From Leptospira sp. (GTDB lineage Bacteria; Spirochaetota; Leptospiria; Leptospirales; Leptospiraceae), in the NCBI GenBank assembly GCA_016742255.1, contig JACVCB010000015.1:1-64000 (forward strand): a stretch of 64,000 nucleotides of DNA. Direction: 5' to 3'. Numbering within the stretch: position 1 is the stretch's first letter; every line of letters starts with the position of its first letter. Under the pieces are notes generated by a model that searched no databases, was not told where the DNA came from, and saw only the letters and a list, made by a program, of their open reading frames with translations. This document shows, one piece after another, positions 37,545 to 45,194 of this stretch. The position numbers and the translations under genes are program-made.

Positions 37545-37999
37545 TCCACTTCAACTGTCATTTCTAATTCTACACTTGCATTGAGAGGTAAAGAAATCAC
37601 ACCGATGGCAAATCTCGCATGTTTTCCTTTTTCGCCAAAAATTTGACCAACAAGTTCGGAAGCACCATTGGCAACTAAGTGTTGTTCAGTGAAGTTTTCG
37701 TCACTTGCAACATAAACTCCAAGTTTAACAATTGATTTGATTTGGTCTAGAGAACTTATCTGCAATAACAAAGCCGAAAGTGCGTTGAGTAAACACTGTT
37801 TGGCTTCTTCTTTTGCTTCTTCTAACGTGATATCCTTTCCAACTTTTCCCATTTTTCGTAACTTCCCGGAAACTAGGGGGAGTTGGCCTGAGGTAAACAC
37901 CAAATTTCCTGAACGTTTAGAAGGAATATAGGCAGCAAGTGCCGCAGGAACAGGAGGGATTTGGATCCCAAGTGCATTCAATTGATCCGTAATAGCCAT
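37541..37999 (-). CDS. RidA/YjgF-family enamine/imine deaminase
   Basis: A 152-residue Rid-fold protein. Motifs: PALAAYIPSKRSGNLVFTSGQLPLVSG in the first third, AKQCLLNALSALLLQISSL, and the C-terminal ARFAIGVISLPLNASVELEMTVEVE. The Arg after ARFAIG occupies the place of the catalytic/substrate arginine in RidA. It is longer than the roughly 128-residue RidA and matches the Rid subgroup with an N-terminal extension (MAITDQLNALGIQIPPVP). The likely role is to hydrolyse reactive 2-aminoacrylate-type intermediates. I use the ATG at 37999, which gives the family's usual N terminus; ATGs at 38005 and 38023 are alternatives. Confidence 0.9.
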   Translation of the reverse strand: MAITDQLNALGIQIPPVPAALAAYIPSKRSGNLVFTSGQLPLVSGKLRKMGKVGKDITLEEAKEEAKQCLLNALSALLLQISSLDQIKSIVKLGVYVASDENFTEQHLVANGASELVGQIFGEKGKHARFAIGVISLPLNASVELEMTVEVE

Positions 38000-38073
38000 T
38001 GCCATCCAAACTATGGTTCCCATGCCTATGAGACAAAATTTTTTTTACCGAATGTAAAAATTCTAAATTCGAA

Positions 38074-38100
38074 TTGACAATTGGCAGTCGAAGATATAGA
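38074..38100 (+). promoter_or_regulatory. Candidate promoter of the hsp20 pair
   Basis: TTGACA (38074-38079, perfect) and TATAGA (38095-38100) are 15 bp apart. The first CIRCE operator covers the spacer and the -10 box, which fits repression of this promoter by HrcA. Confidence 0.6.
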
Positions 38101-38107
38101 GTGCTAA
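38081..38107 (+). promoter_or_regulatory. CIRCE operator 1 (HrcA binding site)
   Basis: TTGGCAGTC, then 9 bases, then GAGTGCTAA. The arms match the CIRCE consensus TTAGCACTC-N9-GAGTGCTAA at 16 of 18 positions, with exactly the right spacing. It overlaps the predicted -10 region of the hsp20 promoter. Confidence 0.8.
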
Positions 38108-38112
38108 TTAAA

Positions 38113-38139
38113 GTAGCAGACTACGAATAAGAGTGCTAA
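38113..38139 (+). promoter_or_regulatory. CIRCE operator 2 (HrcA binding site)
   Basis: GTAGCAGAC, then 9 bases, then GAGTGCTAA. The right arm is perfect and the left arm matches six of nine positions (15 of 18 overall). It starts 32 bp after operator 1 and ends right before the AAAAGGAG ribosome site of the first hsp20 gene. Confidence 0.7.
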
Positions 38140-38152
38140 AAGGAGATTTTGC

Positions 38153-38596
38153 ATGTTATTTCGAATTCTAGACCCACAAACAAAAACTAACCAGTTTTGG
38201 AGAGACTTTGATCGTTTGAACGATGAGTTGACTCGTTCTATTTTGAATGATCAATTCGGAAGTTCTTCGCATTTACCTCCTGTGAATGTGTACACAAAAG
38301 AGGATGAGGCACTAGTTACTTGCCTTTTGCCTGGTATGGACACAGACCAAATTGAAATCAATGTTAAAGACAATATGCTTTCCATCCATGGAAAGAAAAA
38401 GCCTGAAGATTTAGCGGAAGGAACAGAAGTTCATCGCAGGGAAATTTTCCATGGTGAATTCCATAGAACTCTTGAACTTCCATTCCGAGTGAACCAAGAC
38501 CAAGTTTCTGCAAAATACGTAAACGGTGTCTTAAACATCCACTTACCAAGAAGAGAAGAAGACAAACCGAAAAAAGTATCCATCAACATCGGATAA
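38153..38596 (+). CDS. Small heat-shock protein (Hsp20/alpha-crystallin), first copy
   Basis: A 147-residue small heat-shock protein. An N-terminal arm (FWRDFDRLNDELTRSILN) is followed by the alpha-crystallin domain (about 42-138): PPVNVYTKEDEALVTCLLPGM at the start, FHRTLELPFRVN and the signature AKYVNGVLNIHLPR near the end, with the C-terminal KKVSINIG. It holds unfolded proteins in oligomers without ATP. AAAAGGAG lies about 8 nt before the ATG. It is the first gene behind two CIRCE operators; the second hsp20 lies 17 bp downstream. Confidence 0.95.
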   Translation: MLFRILDPQTKTNQFWRDFDRLNDELTRSILNDQFGSSSHLPPVNVYTKEDEALVTCLLPGMDTDQIEINVKDNMLSIHGKKKPEDLAEGTEVHRREIFHGEFHRTLELPFRVNQDQVSAKYVNGVLNIHLPRREEDKPKKVSINIG

Positions 38597-38613
38597 AAGA
38601 AGGAGAAAACGAT

Positions 38614-39015
38614 ATGAATACACTGACTACAGAAAATAAACAAACGTTAGATGAAAAGGCTGGAGTGAAAGATGTTCAACCACAAGTAAGGGTTTACTCT
38701 CCGAATGTAGATGTTTATGAAACTGAAAACACAATTTTATTCCGAGTGGAAATGCCTGGTGTTGATGAAACATCTGTTGAGATCACAATCGAAAAAGACC
38801 AACTCCAATTAGAAGGGAAATTCAAAATGGGAGCGGAAGAAAAAGGTCAGGTTCGACTTGCGGAATACAAAGAAGGTAACTATTTCCGAAAGTTTACCAT
38901 TAGCAAAGCGATTGATTCTGAAAAAGCGGTTGCAAAAATGAAAAACGGAATTTTGGAACTTTCCATTCCTAAAATTGAACCGAAAAAAACAAAAATTGAA
39001 ATTCGAAATTCTTAA
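38614..39015 (+). CDS. Small heat-shock protein (Hsp20/alpha-crystallin), second copy
   Basis: A 133-residue alpha-crystallin protein: RVYSPNVDVYETENTILFRVEMPGV, then EGNYFRKFTISKAIDSEKA and the closing AKMKNGILELSIPKIEPKKT. It has diverged clearly from the copy upstream, so this looks like an old pair rather than a recent duplication; such sHsp pairs (like IbpA/IbpB) often form mixed oligomers. AAGAAGGAG lies before the ATG. A strong terminator follows about 80 bp downstream. Confidence 0.95.
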   Translation: MNTLTTENKQTLDEKAGVKDVQPQVRVYSPNVDVYETENTILFRVEMPGVDETSVEITIEKDQLQLEGKFKMGAEEKGQVRLAEYKEGNYFRKFTISKAIDSEKAVAKMKNGILELSIPKIEPKKTKIEIRNS

Positions 39016-39092
39016 ATCAAAGAAAATCGAATTTGAAAAAAGATAGATTGAGTATTTAACTCTAACGAAACAGAGATGAACAAAAAATATAT

Positions 39093-39127
39093 ACCCAACA
39101 GAACAAATGTTTTGTTGGGTTTTTTTT
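39093..39127 (+). terminator. Rho-independent terminator of the hsp20 operon
   Basis: ACCCAACA (39093-39100) pairs with TGTTGGGT (39113-39120) and a run of seven T follows to 39127. It overlaps the stop codon of the convergent hisC gene by two bases. Confidence 0.85.
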
Positions 39128-40220
39128 AGACTAAGGCATTCAGGGATTGGAAAAGGATATCATTTTCTTCCTTTGTTCCAATTGTAATTCGAATGAAATC
39201 CTTACAAATTCCATAGGAAAAATACCGGATGAGGATATTTTTTTCCTTTAAAGAAAGGTATAACTGTTCAGGCGAAATCCCTGATTTTGGTTTGCAGAAG
39301 AGAAAATTAGTAGAAGAATCTGGGATGGTAAATCCCAGGGATTCCAAATTGGTCTTCAGGCGAGAACGTTCTGATATAACAAGTTTTCGTTTCTCTAAGA
39401 AATATTCTTTGTCCTTATAAGACGTTTCGGCAATCACTTGGTCAATGATTCCAACATTATAAGAATCTTTGAGTTTTCGTATCCATGAAATGGTTTCAAG
39501 TGAACCTACAATGTAACCAACACGAAGTCCAGCAAGTGCATATGATTTAGAAAAGGTTCTCGAAACAAGTAGGTTTGGAAGGTGTTTGATCTCAGAGATC
39601 AAACTAGCGCTGGCATCCGTAAAATCAATGTATGCTTCATCTGACAATACAAGGCCACGAAAGGAACGAATCAGATCTAATAGTTTTTCCTTCGGTTCTT
39701 CGATGCCCGTAGGTGCATTTGGATGGGCAAAACATAGTAACTTACCTTCTGATTTTTTAAGTGTTTCAAAATCAAAATGTAGATTTTCTAAGACAGGAAC
39801 CGCTTTGTACTTCGCTCCCACCATCATTTGTTCGGTAAGAACTGGGTAATAGGAATAGGTTGGGTCTGGTGCTACAACCGTATCACCGGGACCAATAAAG
39901 GTTTGGAATAACAAACGTAAGGCTTCATCCGAACCATTGGTCACAAGGATTTGGTTTGGGTCCAAATCATAATCAATTGCGATGAGTTCTTGTAGTTTCC
40001 TTGCATGGTAATTGGGATACTTACGGAGTAATCCCTTTTCGATCACTTCTTCGAGAGCCTTTTGGATTTTTGGTGAAGGAGGATAGGGATTTTCGTTTGT
40101 ATTTAACTTGATAGTCGAAGTGGTAAGGCCTGGTTGTTCTCCTGGAGTGTAAGGAGAAAATTGTTGGAGTTCCTTTCTCACAAACAACTTTGGATCAAAT
40201 TGGTTTTTTTGTGAAGCCAT
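39126..40220 (-). CDS. hisC: Histidinol-phosphate aminotransferase
   Basis: A 364-residue PLP-dependent class I/II aminotransferase with the HisC pattern: NTNENPYPPSPKI near the N terminus, VTNGSDEALRLLFQTF, FAHPNAPTGIEEP, the PLP-contact LVLSDEAYIDF and the Schiff-base lysine in SRTFSKSYALAGLRVGY. It converts imidazole acetol phosphate to histidinol phosphate. It lies 3 bp downstream of leuA, so leucine and histidine genes share an mRNA here. Confidence 0.93.
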   Translation of the reverse strand: MASQKNQFDPKLFVRKELQQFSPYTPGEQPGLTTSTIKLNTNENPYPPSPKIQKALEEVIEKGLLRKYPNYHARKLQELIAIDYDLDPNQILVTNGSDEALRLLFQTFIGPGDTVVAPDPTYSYYPVLTEQMMVGAKYKAVPVLENLHFDFETLKKSEGKLLCFAHPNAPTGIEEPKEKLLDLIRSFRGLVLSDEAYIDFTDASASLISEIKHLPNLLVSRTFSKSYALAGLRVGYIVGSLETISWIRKLKDSYNVGIIDQVIAETSYKDKEYFLEKRKLVISERSRLKTNLESLGFTIPDSSTNFLFCKPKSGISPEQLYLSLKEKNILIRYFSYGICKDFIRITIGTKEENDILFQSLNALV

Positions 40221-40223
40221 GGA

Positions 40224-41741
40224 TTACAACCGATTCAAAGCATTGATGTATGCCTTGGCACATGCTTCAATGATATCCGTTGAATCGCCTTTGCCCACTA
40301 CCCGACGTTCACCGTCTTCCAATGTGACAGAGGCTTCCGCCATCGCATCGGTTCCTTCTGTGACGGGAGAGATCACTAGGCGAGATAGGAGTGGGGAAAG
40401 TCCTGTTACCGAACATATAGCTTTGAAGATACTGTCAACAGGTCCATCACCTTTTGCTTCCCCAACTTTTGTTTCACCTTTGATTTGTAAGTTTACCTTT
40501 GCGTATGGTGTTTTGTCGGAACCAGTATTTTGTTCGAAAGATATCAGGCGGTAGGTTTCATCCACTTGGGATCGGCTAATCTCAGATTGGAAAAGGGCAG
40601 CAATGTCTTCATCAAAAACTTCCTTTTTTTTATCTGCAATTTCCAAAAACCGATTGTATGCATTGTCAATTTCTTCTGGTTTGGGATCAAATCCCATACG
40701 GATGATTCGGTCTTTAAATCCAGCTCTACCTGAATGACGACCAAGTACCATACGGTTGGATTTTAAACCCACTGACTCTGGAGTCATGATTTCATAGGTT
40801 TGTCGGTTTTTGATCACACCATCTTGGTGGATTCCTGATTCATGGGCAAATGCATTAGCTCCCACGATCGCTTTGTTAGGTTGTACAACCATACCTGTAA
40901 TGGTTTTTACCAAATGAGAACCACGTGTGATGAGAGTGGAGTCAATATTTGTTTCCACACCAAAGGTATCCTTTCTCGTTTTTAATGCCATGACCACTTC
41001 TTCCATGGCTGTGTTACCTGCTCGTTCTCCAATCCCATTGATGGTACATTCAATTTGGCGTCCACCCGCGAGTACAGTAGCAAGGGAGTTCGCAACAGCA
41101 AGGCCAAGGTCATTATGACAATGCGCAGAAAAAATGACTTTGTCTGCACCTTTCACTTTTGTTTTTAAAAATCGAAACAAATCCATGTATTCTTGAGGGG
41201 TTGTATAACCAACAGTATCTGGGATGTTGATGGTAGTTGCTCCTTCCTCGATCACAGCCTCAACTAACTCACGTAAGAATTCCCATTCTGATCTTGTCGC
41301 ATCCTCTGGTGAAAATTCAACATCCGGGACAAAGTCTTTTGCCATTCGAACGGCAATCCTTGCCATCTCTAAAACTTCGGAAGGTGATTTTCCGAGTTTG
41401 TGTTTCATATGAATGGGAGAAGAAGCGATGAATGTATGAATGCGTTTGGATTTAGCAGGTTTTAGGGCGTCTCTTGCCGCTTCTAAATCAGGGCGGAGGG
41501 CACGTGCAAGGCCACAAATGGTAGGACCTTCTATTTCGCGTGCAATCCTTTCGACGGCTTTGAACTGGACTGGGGAAGAAACGGGGAATCCTGCTTCAAT
41601 GATGTCTACTTTCATCCGAGCAAGGTGACCCGCAATTTCTACTTTTTCATCTTCACTCATAGCAGCACCAGGGCACTGCTCTCCATCCCTCAAAGTCGTA
41701 TCAAAAATCCGTACGTAATCTTCCATCTCCTTCCAGATCAT
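40224..41741 (-). CDS. leuA: 2-isopropylmalate synthase
   Basis: A 505-residue enzyme. The catalytic HMGL-like TIM barrel starts with RIFDTTLRDGEQCPG and has the metal-binding FSAHCHNDLGLAVAN, and the GERAGNTAMEEVVMAL block. A C-terminal LeuA regulatory domain (about 385-505, with VNLQIKGETKVGEAKGDGPVDSIFKA) indicates leucine feedback control. It condenses acetyl-CoA with 2-oxoisovalerate in leucine synthesis; the sequence is LeuA-like rather than the Leptospira citramalate synthase type. I use the ATG at 41741 (GGGGA 4-5 nt upstream). An ATG at 41726 sits directly against AAGGAG, and a TTG at 41762 overlaps the upstream stop. Confidence 0.92.
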   Translation of the reverse strand: MIWKEMEDYVRIFDTTLRDGEQCPGAAMSEDEKVEIAGHLARMKVDIIEAGFPVSSPVQFKAVERIAREIEGPTICGLARALRPDLEAARDALKPAKSKRIHTFIASSPIHMKHKLGKSPSEVLEMARIAVRMAKDFVPDVEFSPEDATRSEWEFLRELVEAVIEEGATTINIPDTVGYTTPQEYMDLFRFLKTKVKGADKVIFSAHCHNDLGLAVANSLATVLAGGRQIECTINGIGERAGNTAMEEVVMALKTRKDTFGVETNIDSTLITRGSHLVKTITGMVVQPNKAIVGANAFAHESGIHQDGVIKNRQTYEIMTPESVGLKSNRMVLGRHSGRAGFKDRIIRMGFDPKPEEIDNAYNRFLEIADKKKEVFDEDIAALFQSEISRSQVDETYRLISFEQNTGSDKTPYAKVNLQIKGETKVGEAKGDGPVDSIFKAICSVTGLSPLLSRLVISPVTEGTDAMAEASVTLEDGERRVVGKGDSTDIIEACAKAYINALNRL

Positions 41742-41758
41742 AGTTTCCCCGATGTCTG

Positions 41759-43225
41759 TCAAGGAGTATGGAAAGCACCTGTGATCCAGTGGTATGGTTT
41801 CCCATTTTTGTCTACAGGGGTAGGATTTCGTTTACCTTCCGTCCAAAAGCGAATCGGTTTTTCCAGGTCATAGGATACCTCTTGTTTCGTGATGCTCTGG
41901 TGGTAATTTTGAACCTCTTTTCGGGGTTTTGGAAACTCATTGAGAACCAAAATCCAGAGGAGAAGAGAAAGGAAAAAGATGGGGAGAGGGAAGGGATTCA
42001 TCTTGTTTGCCAATACCCAGGAGACTCCAATGAGTCCCAAAAACCAAAGGGGAAAAAGGTAACGAATGGGATAGGGATGGAGGTAGGTAAACCGACCCAC
42101 CACTATGAGGAGGAAAAGTAAAATCGGAATCAAAAGAAGAAACATTCGTTTGAGTTGGTGTGGAAATCGATGAAAAAAGAAAACGAACACAAACAACAAA
42201 CCGAGTAAAGATTGATTTTCATAGACCAACAATTTGGCAAAATCATATACATAATGAGTGGTTAGGAATGTAACCTCCCCTAATGTTTTTGTTTGAAGGA
42301 AACCTAAAAGGATTCCAAAACTATTGGGAATCTTCAGTTTTGTTTTGAGAAAAAAAAGGATGAGTTCCATTGCAATGGTGTAAAGCGAAATGATGAGAAA
42401 GGAAAATATAAAGCTTTTCTGAAAGGTCTCTTTCCATTTTTTAGAATCGATTCCCGAAACATTGATTACGATCAAACAAAACACTCCAATACAAAACGAG
42501 AATCGATCGGAAAGGTATAAAAGGCTAAAACCGACTAAGAACAAAAACATAGGAATATGTTTGGGTACAAACAATTTGGAGAACAAAACACCTCGACTAA
42601 ACTTCTTTCCGATCGGAAACTCTGTTTGATTCTGGAAAATGGCAATTGAATTTTCTTTGGATTGGAATTGGTGGTAGAGACTAACAAGGAATAGGCTAAA
42701 GAAAAAACCAGTACTATGGTGGGCATTCGAAACAAAATAAACCAAGGGCAGGGGTTTATCTCCAAAGGTTTCCCCAAGTAGCGAAAAGATTATGAATAAG
42801 GTTTGGAACCAGATTAACAATTGGATGGTAGTTCGTTTTGTTAGTTTTGATGACAAAAACGAATACAATCCGAATTGAAGGAAACCCATCTGGATGACTC
42901 CATACATTGTAGGCAGATACAAAAAAGGAAATACAAAGTACAAGAAGGCCATACACCCTATGTCAGGAAAAAAATAGGGAGAAGGAGGGAGATACCAATG
43001 GGATATTCCATTCCCACTCATCCAATCATGCACAAATAGTGTTGTATACAGTTGGTCAGCAGAGTATAAAGGGATAAAATAAATGGTTTCGCATAACAAA
43101 AAGTTGATGAATCCAGAAATGAATAGGAAAAGAATCAAAACCAATCCCTCGTTCCGTTTGGTTTGTTTCCCAGATTCATAGAAATATGATTGGAAAAAAT
43201 TTCTAAAGATTAGGATTGGATTCAT
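41759..43225 (-). CDS. Polytopic membrane protein, function unknown
   Basis: A 488-residue protein with roughly ten to twelve membrane segments. Between the first two segments lies a periplasmic loop with SADQLYTTLFVHDWMSGNGISHWYLPP, the type of acidic loop found in lipid-linked glycosyltransferases of the GT-C class, but no clear family signature is present. A late loop ends with FWTEGKRNPTPVDKNGKPYHWITG. The proposed ATG at 43225 is back-to-back with the divergent ATG at 43226. Its stop overlaps a possible TTG start of leuA, so it heads a likely three-gene run with leuA and hisC. Confidence 0.7.
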   Translation of the reverse strand: MNPILIFRNFFQSYFYESGKQTKRNEGLVLILFLFISGFINFLLCETIYFIPLYSADQLYTTLFVHDWMSGNGISHWYLPPSPYFFPDIGCMAFLYFVFPFLYLPTMYGVIQMGFLQFGLYSFLSSKLTKRTTIQLLIWFQTLFIIFSLLGETFGDKPLPLVYFVSNAHHSTGFFFSLFLVSLYHQFQSKENSIAIFQNQTEFPIGKKFSRGVLFSKLFVPKHIPMFLFLVGFSLLYLSDRFSFCIGVFCLIVINVSGIDSKKWKETFQKSFIFSFLIISLYTIAMELILFFLKTKLKIPNSFGILLGFLQTKTLGEVTFLTTHYVYDFAKLLVYENQSLLGLLFVFVFFFHRFPHQLKRMFLLLIPILLFLLIVVGRFTYLHPYPIRYLFPLWFLGLIGVSWVLANKMNPFPLPIFFLSLLLWILVLNEFPKPRKEVQNYHQSITKQEVSYDLEKPIRFWTEGKRNPTPVDKNGKPYHWITGAFHTP

Positions 43226-43588
43226 ATGCCAGAACAAAATCTGTCTCGAAACAAAACGTTAAACCTCTACTCTGTCAATTTGGCTGGTGGAGAAAATTGT
43301 TCCGAACCATTGCACTTCTACCAATCCATTTTAGGTGGCAAAGTTCTGAAAGAAAGTTTTGGTCATGCGGAACTAGAATTGGAGTCTGGTTTACGAATTG
43401 TTTTTTCAAAAGAAACGGAACATTGCCCTGTGCGGGGAGGTACCCTCACACTCCAAGTGAGCCAAAATGAACTGGTAGACAAAATGATTTCCCATTGCCA
43501 ATTGGTACAAGCCGTTCCAAACCAAGGGTATTCCTTATATGAAGACCGTTGGGGGAATTGGATCTGGCTTTATTTTGCTAAAAACTGA
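43226..43588 (+). CDS. VOC-superfamily (glyoxalase-fold) protein
   Basis: A 120-residue protein with the single beta-alpha-beta-beta-beta repeat expected of VOC domains: a first strand with SVNLAGGENCSEPLHFYQSILGGKVL, then SFGHAELELESGLRIVFSKE, and a closing YSLYEDRWGNWIWLYF. It probably binds a metal and a small substrate, but the reaction is unknown. AGGA lies about 8 nt before the ATG. Its start codon forms CATATG with the divergent gene. It converges with the glycerophosphodiesterase gene and overlaps it by 19 bp. Confidence 0.72.
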   Translation: MPEQNLSRNKTLNLYSVNLAGGENCSEPLHFYQSILGGKVLKESFGHAELELESGLRIVFSKETEHCPVRGGTLTLQVSQNELVDKMISHCQLVQAVPNQGYSLYEDRWGNWIWLYFAKN

Positions 43589-44334
43589 GCCAAACGATCG
43601 GGAAAGTCAGTGATAAGACCCGATACTCCTGCGTCTATGAGAGATTTCCATTCTTCTTCCGTATTGGGAGTATAAGGAATCACAAGTAAGGACTCGGAAT
43701 TACATTTAGATATAAATTCCTTAGAACACGCCGAAAAATGGGGGAGGATCAAATCTGGTTCAAATTTCATATAACGTTCGTTTAGCGATTCTTCCTTTTC
43801 AATGAGTAGTCCACGTAAAACCTCAGGTTCTTCTTTTCGTACTAAGTCTACAAGTTCCCAATCAAAACTACTCACCCAAATTCGATTTTGTAATTGGAAC
43901 TTGCGGATGAGTTTGACAACTGCTTTTGCTAAATCTTCTCGTTCTTCCCTTTTGCCTTCACTTTTCAGTTCGATATCAAACACAGTTTTTTCAGGCAAAG
44001 TTTGTATGATTTGAGATAAGGTTGGAATTTGTTCACCTTCAAAATCCTCGGAGAAAAATCCACCAGCATCCAGTTCAGCTAACTGACGATAGGGGATCTC
44101 GGCAACCTTTCCCTCTCCATCAGTTGTTCGGTCGACTGTAAAATCATGGATGACAACCAGTTCTCCCGATCCACATAACATGGTATCCAACTCAAAATAA
44201 TGAGTGGATTCTGATCCAATAAGAAAGGATACGAGCGTATTCTCTGGAGCAAGGCCCCTTGCCCCTCTATGTCCGATATTGACAGGAGTGTTTCCGAGGA
44301 GAGATTGCAAACGTTCGGACCTTGGTTGAAACAT
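43570..44334 (-). CDS. Glycerophosphodiester phosphodiesterase
   Basis: A 254-residue GDPD. The catalytic motifs are intact: GHRGARGLAPENTLVSF, the metal ligands in YFELDTMLCGSGELVVIHDFTVDRTTDGEG, then FDIELKSEG and a C-terminal GVSGLITDFPDRL. It hydrolyses glycerophosphodiesters such as glycerophosphocholine into glycerol-3-phosphate and an alcohol. There is no signal peptide, so it is likely cytoplasmic (UgpQ-like). The ATG at 44334 has AGGG 8 nt upstream and overlaps the end of the YhhQ gene; an ATG at 44364 is an alternative that would add ten residues. Confidence 0.92.
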   Translation of the reverse strand: MFQPRSERLQSLLGNTPVNIGHRGARGLAPENTLVSFLIGSESTHYFELDTMLCGSGELVVIHDFTVDRTTDGEGKVAEIPYRQLAELDAGGFFSEDFEGEQIPTLSQIIQTLPEKTVFDIELKSEGKREEREDLAKAVVKLIRKFQLQNRIWVSSFDWELVDLVRKEEPEVLRGLLIEKEESLNERYMKFEPDLILPHFSACSKEFISKCNSESLLVIPYTPNTEEEWKSLIDAGVSGLITDFPDRLAQFLAK

Positions 44335-44338
44335 TAGA

Positions 44339-45049
44339 TTACCCTGGTTGGATGGAAGATTCATACCCTTCTTCTTCCATCGCTTCTTTGAACATTTGTT
44401 CTTTTAAACTCGTACCCAGGTAACGATCAATGTAAATGTGGATGGCATACAAAACAGGTGTGATGAGGATCGCAACTCCCATTTTGTATAAAAAATTGGT
44501 ACTGGCAATCGATACGAGTTTTGGTACTGGGTGGTACTTTCCAAGGGCAATGAAGATCACGACAAAGGAGTCAATGAGTTGTGAAATCACAGTGGAACCT
44601 GTAGCCCGTAACCAAATGTGTTTTCCCTTTGTTTTTTTTCGTAAAAAATGAAAGGTATGTAAGTCAATCATCTGGCCAATTACGTATGCGATGATGGAAC
44701 CAAGGATCACAAGGCCTGAATTGGCAAACACTCGTTCAAAGGAGGCATCATCAATGGGAGAATCAGGGCTTGCCGGGATTTGAATATCAATGACGATGAG
44801 AAGGTAGGCAAATCCAATCATGAGCATCCCAAGAAAGGTTGTGGCTCGCACCACCTTACGCCCAAAATATTCATTGAGTAAGTCTGTAATGATAAACGTA
44901 ACAGGAAATGGGATAACACCCATAGTCATGGTAAACCCAAAGGCAAAAAATAATTTACTACCCGTCAATTCCGCAAGCAGTAAAAAAGTAAGAAAAAAAC
45001 TGAGTAGGACAGTATAAAGGATCACCGGTTTTTGTTTTAAGGCATTCAT
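44339..45049 (-). CDS. yhhQ: Queuosine precursor transporter, YhhQ family
   Basis: A 236-residue protein with about six membrane segments and the YhhQ/TIGR00697 pattern: LTGSKLFFAFGF in the first part, VIPFPVTFIITDLLNEYFGRK, then VIGQMIDLHTFHFLR and the block TGSTVISQLIDSFVVIFIALG. The family imports queuosine precursors (preQ0 or preQ1) for tRNA modification. It is co-directional and overlapping with the glycerophosphodiesterase gene downstream. Confidence 0.9.
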   Translation of the reverse strand: MNALKQKPVILYTVLLSFFLTFLLLAELTGSKLFFAFGFTMTMGVIPFPVTFIITDLLNEYFGRKVVRATTFLGMLMIGFAYLLIVIDIQIPASPDSPIDDASFERVFANSGLVILGSIIAYVIGQMIDLHTFHFLRKKTKGKHIWLRATGSTVISQLIDSFVVIFIALGKYHPVPKLVSIASTNFLYKMGVAILITPVLYAIHIYIDRYLGTSLKEQMFKEAMEEEGYESSIQPG

Positions 45050-45194
45050 GGATTTCTTTTCCTCCCCATCTGAATTTCGACTAGGAGAGAAAGGCTCCTA
45101 AAAAATCATGGGATACAGATAGATAGAGTGGGTTTCGATTAATCTCTACTCTTTTTTTCTGAACAGTTCGATAATCAACCTAGAAGAAACGTAT

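Noticed and set aside
45082..45100. Inverted repeat TAGGAG...CTCCTA before the GH18 gene
   Set aside because: A 6-bp stem followed by A rather than T on the plus strand; not a terminator, and too short to call an operator.
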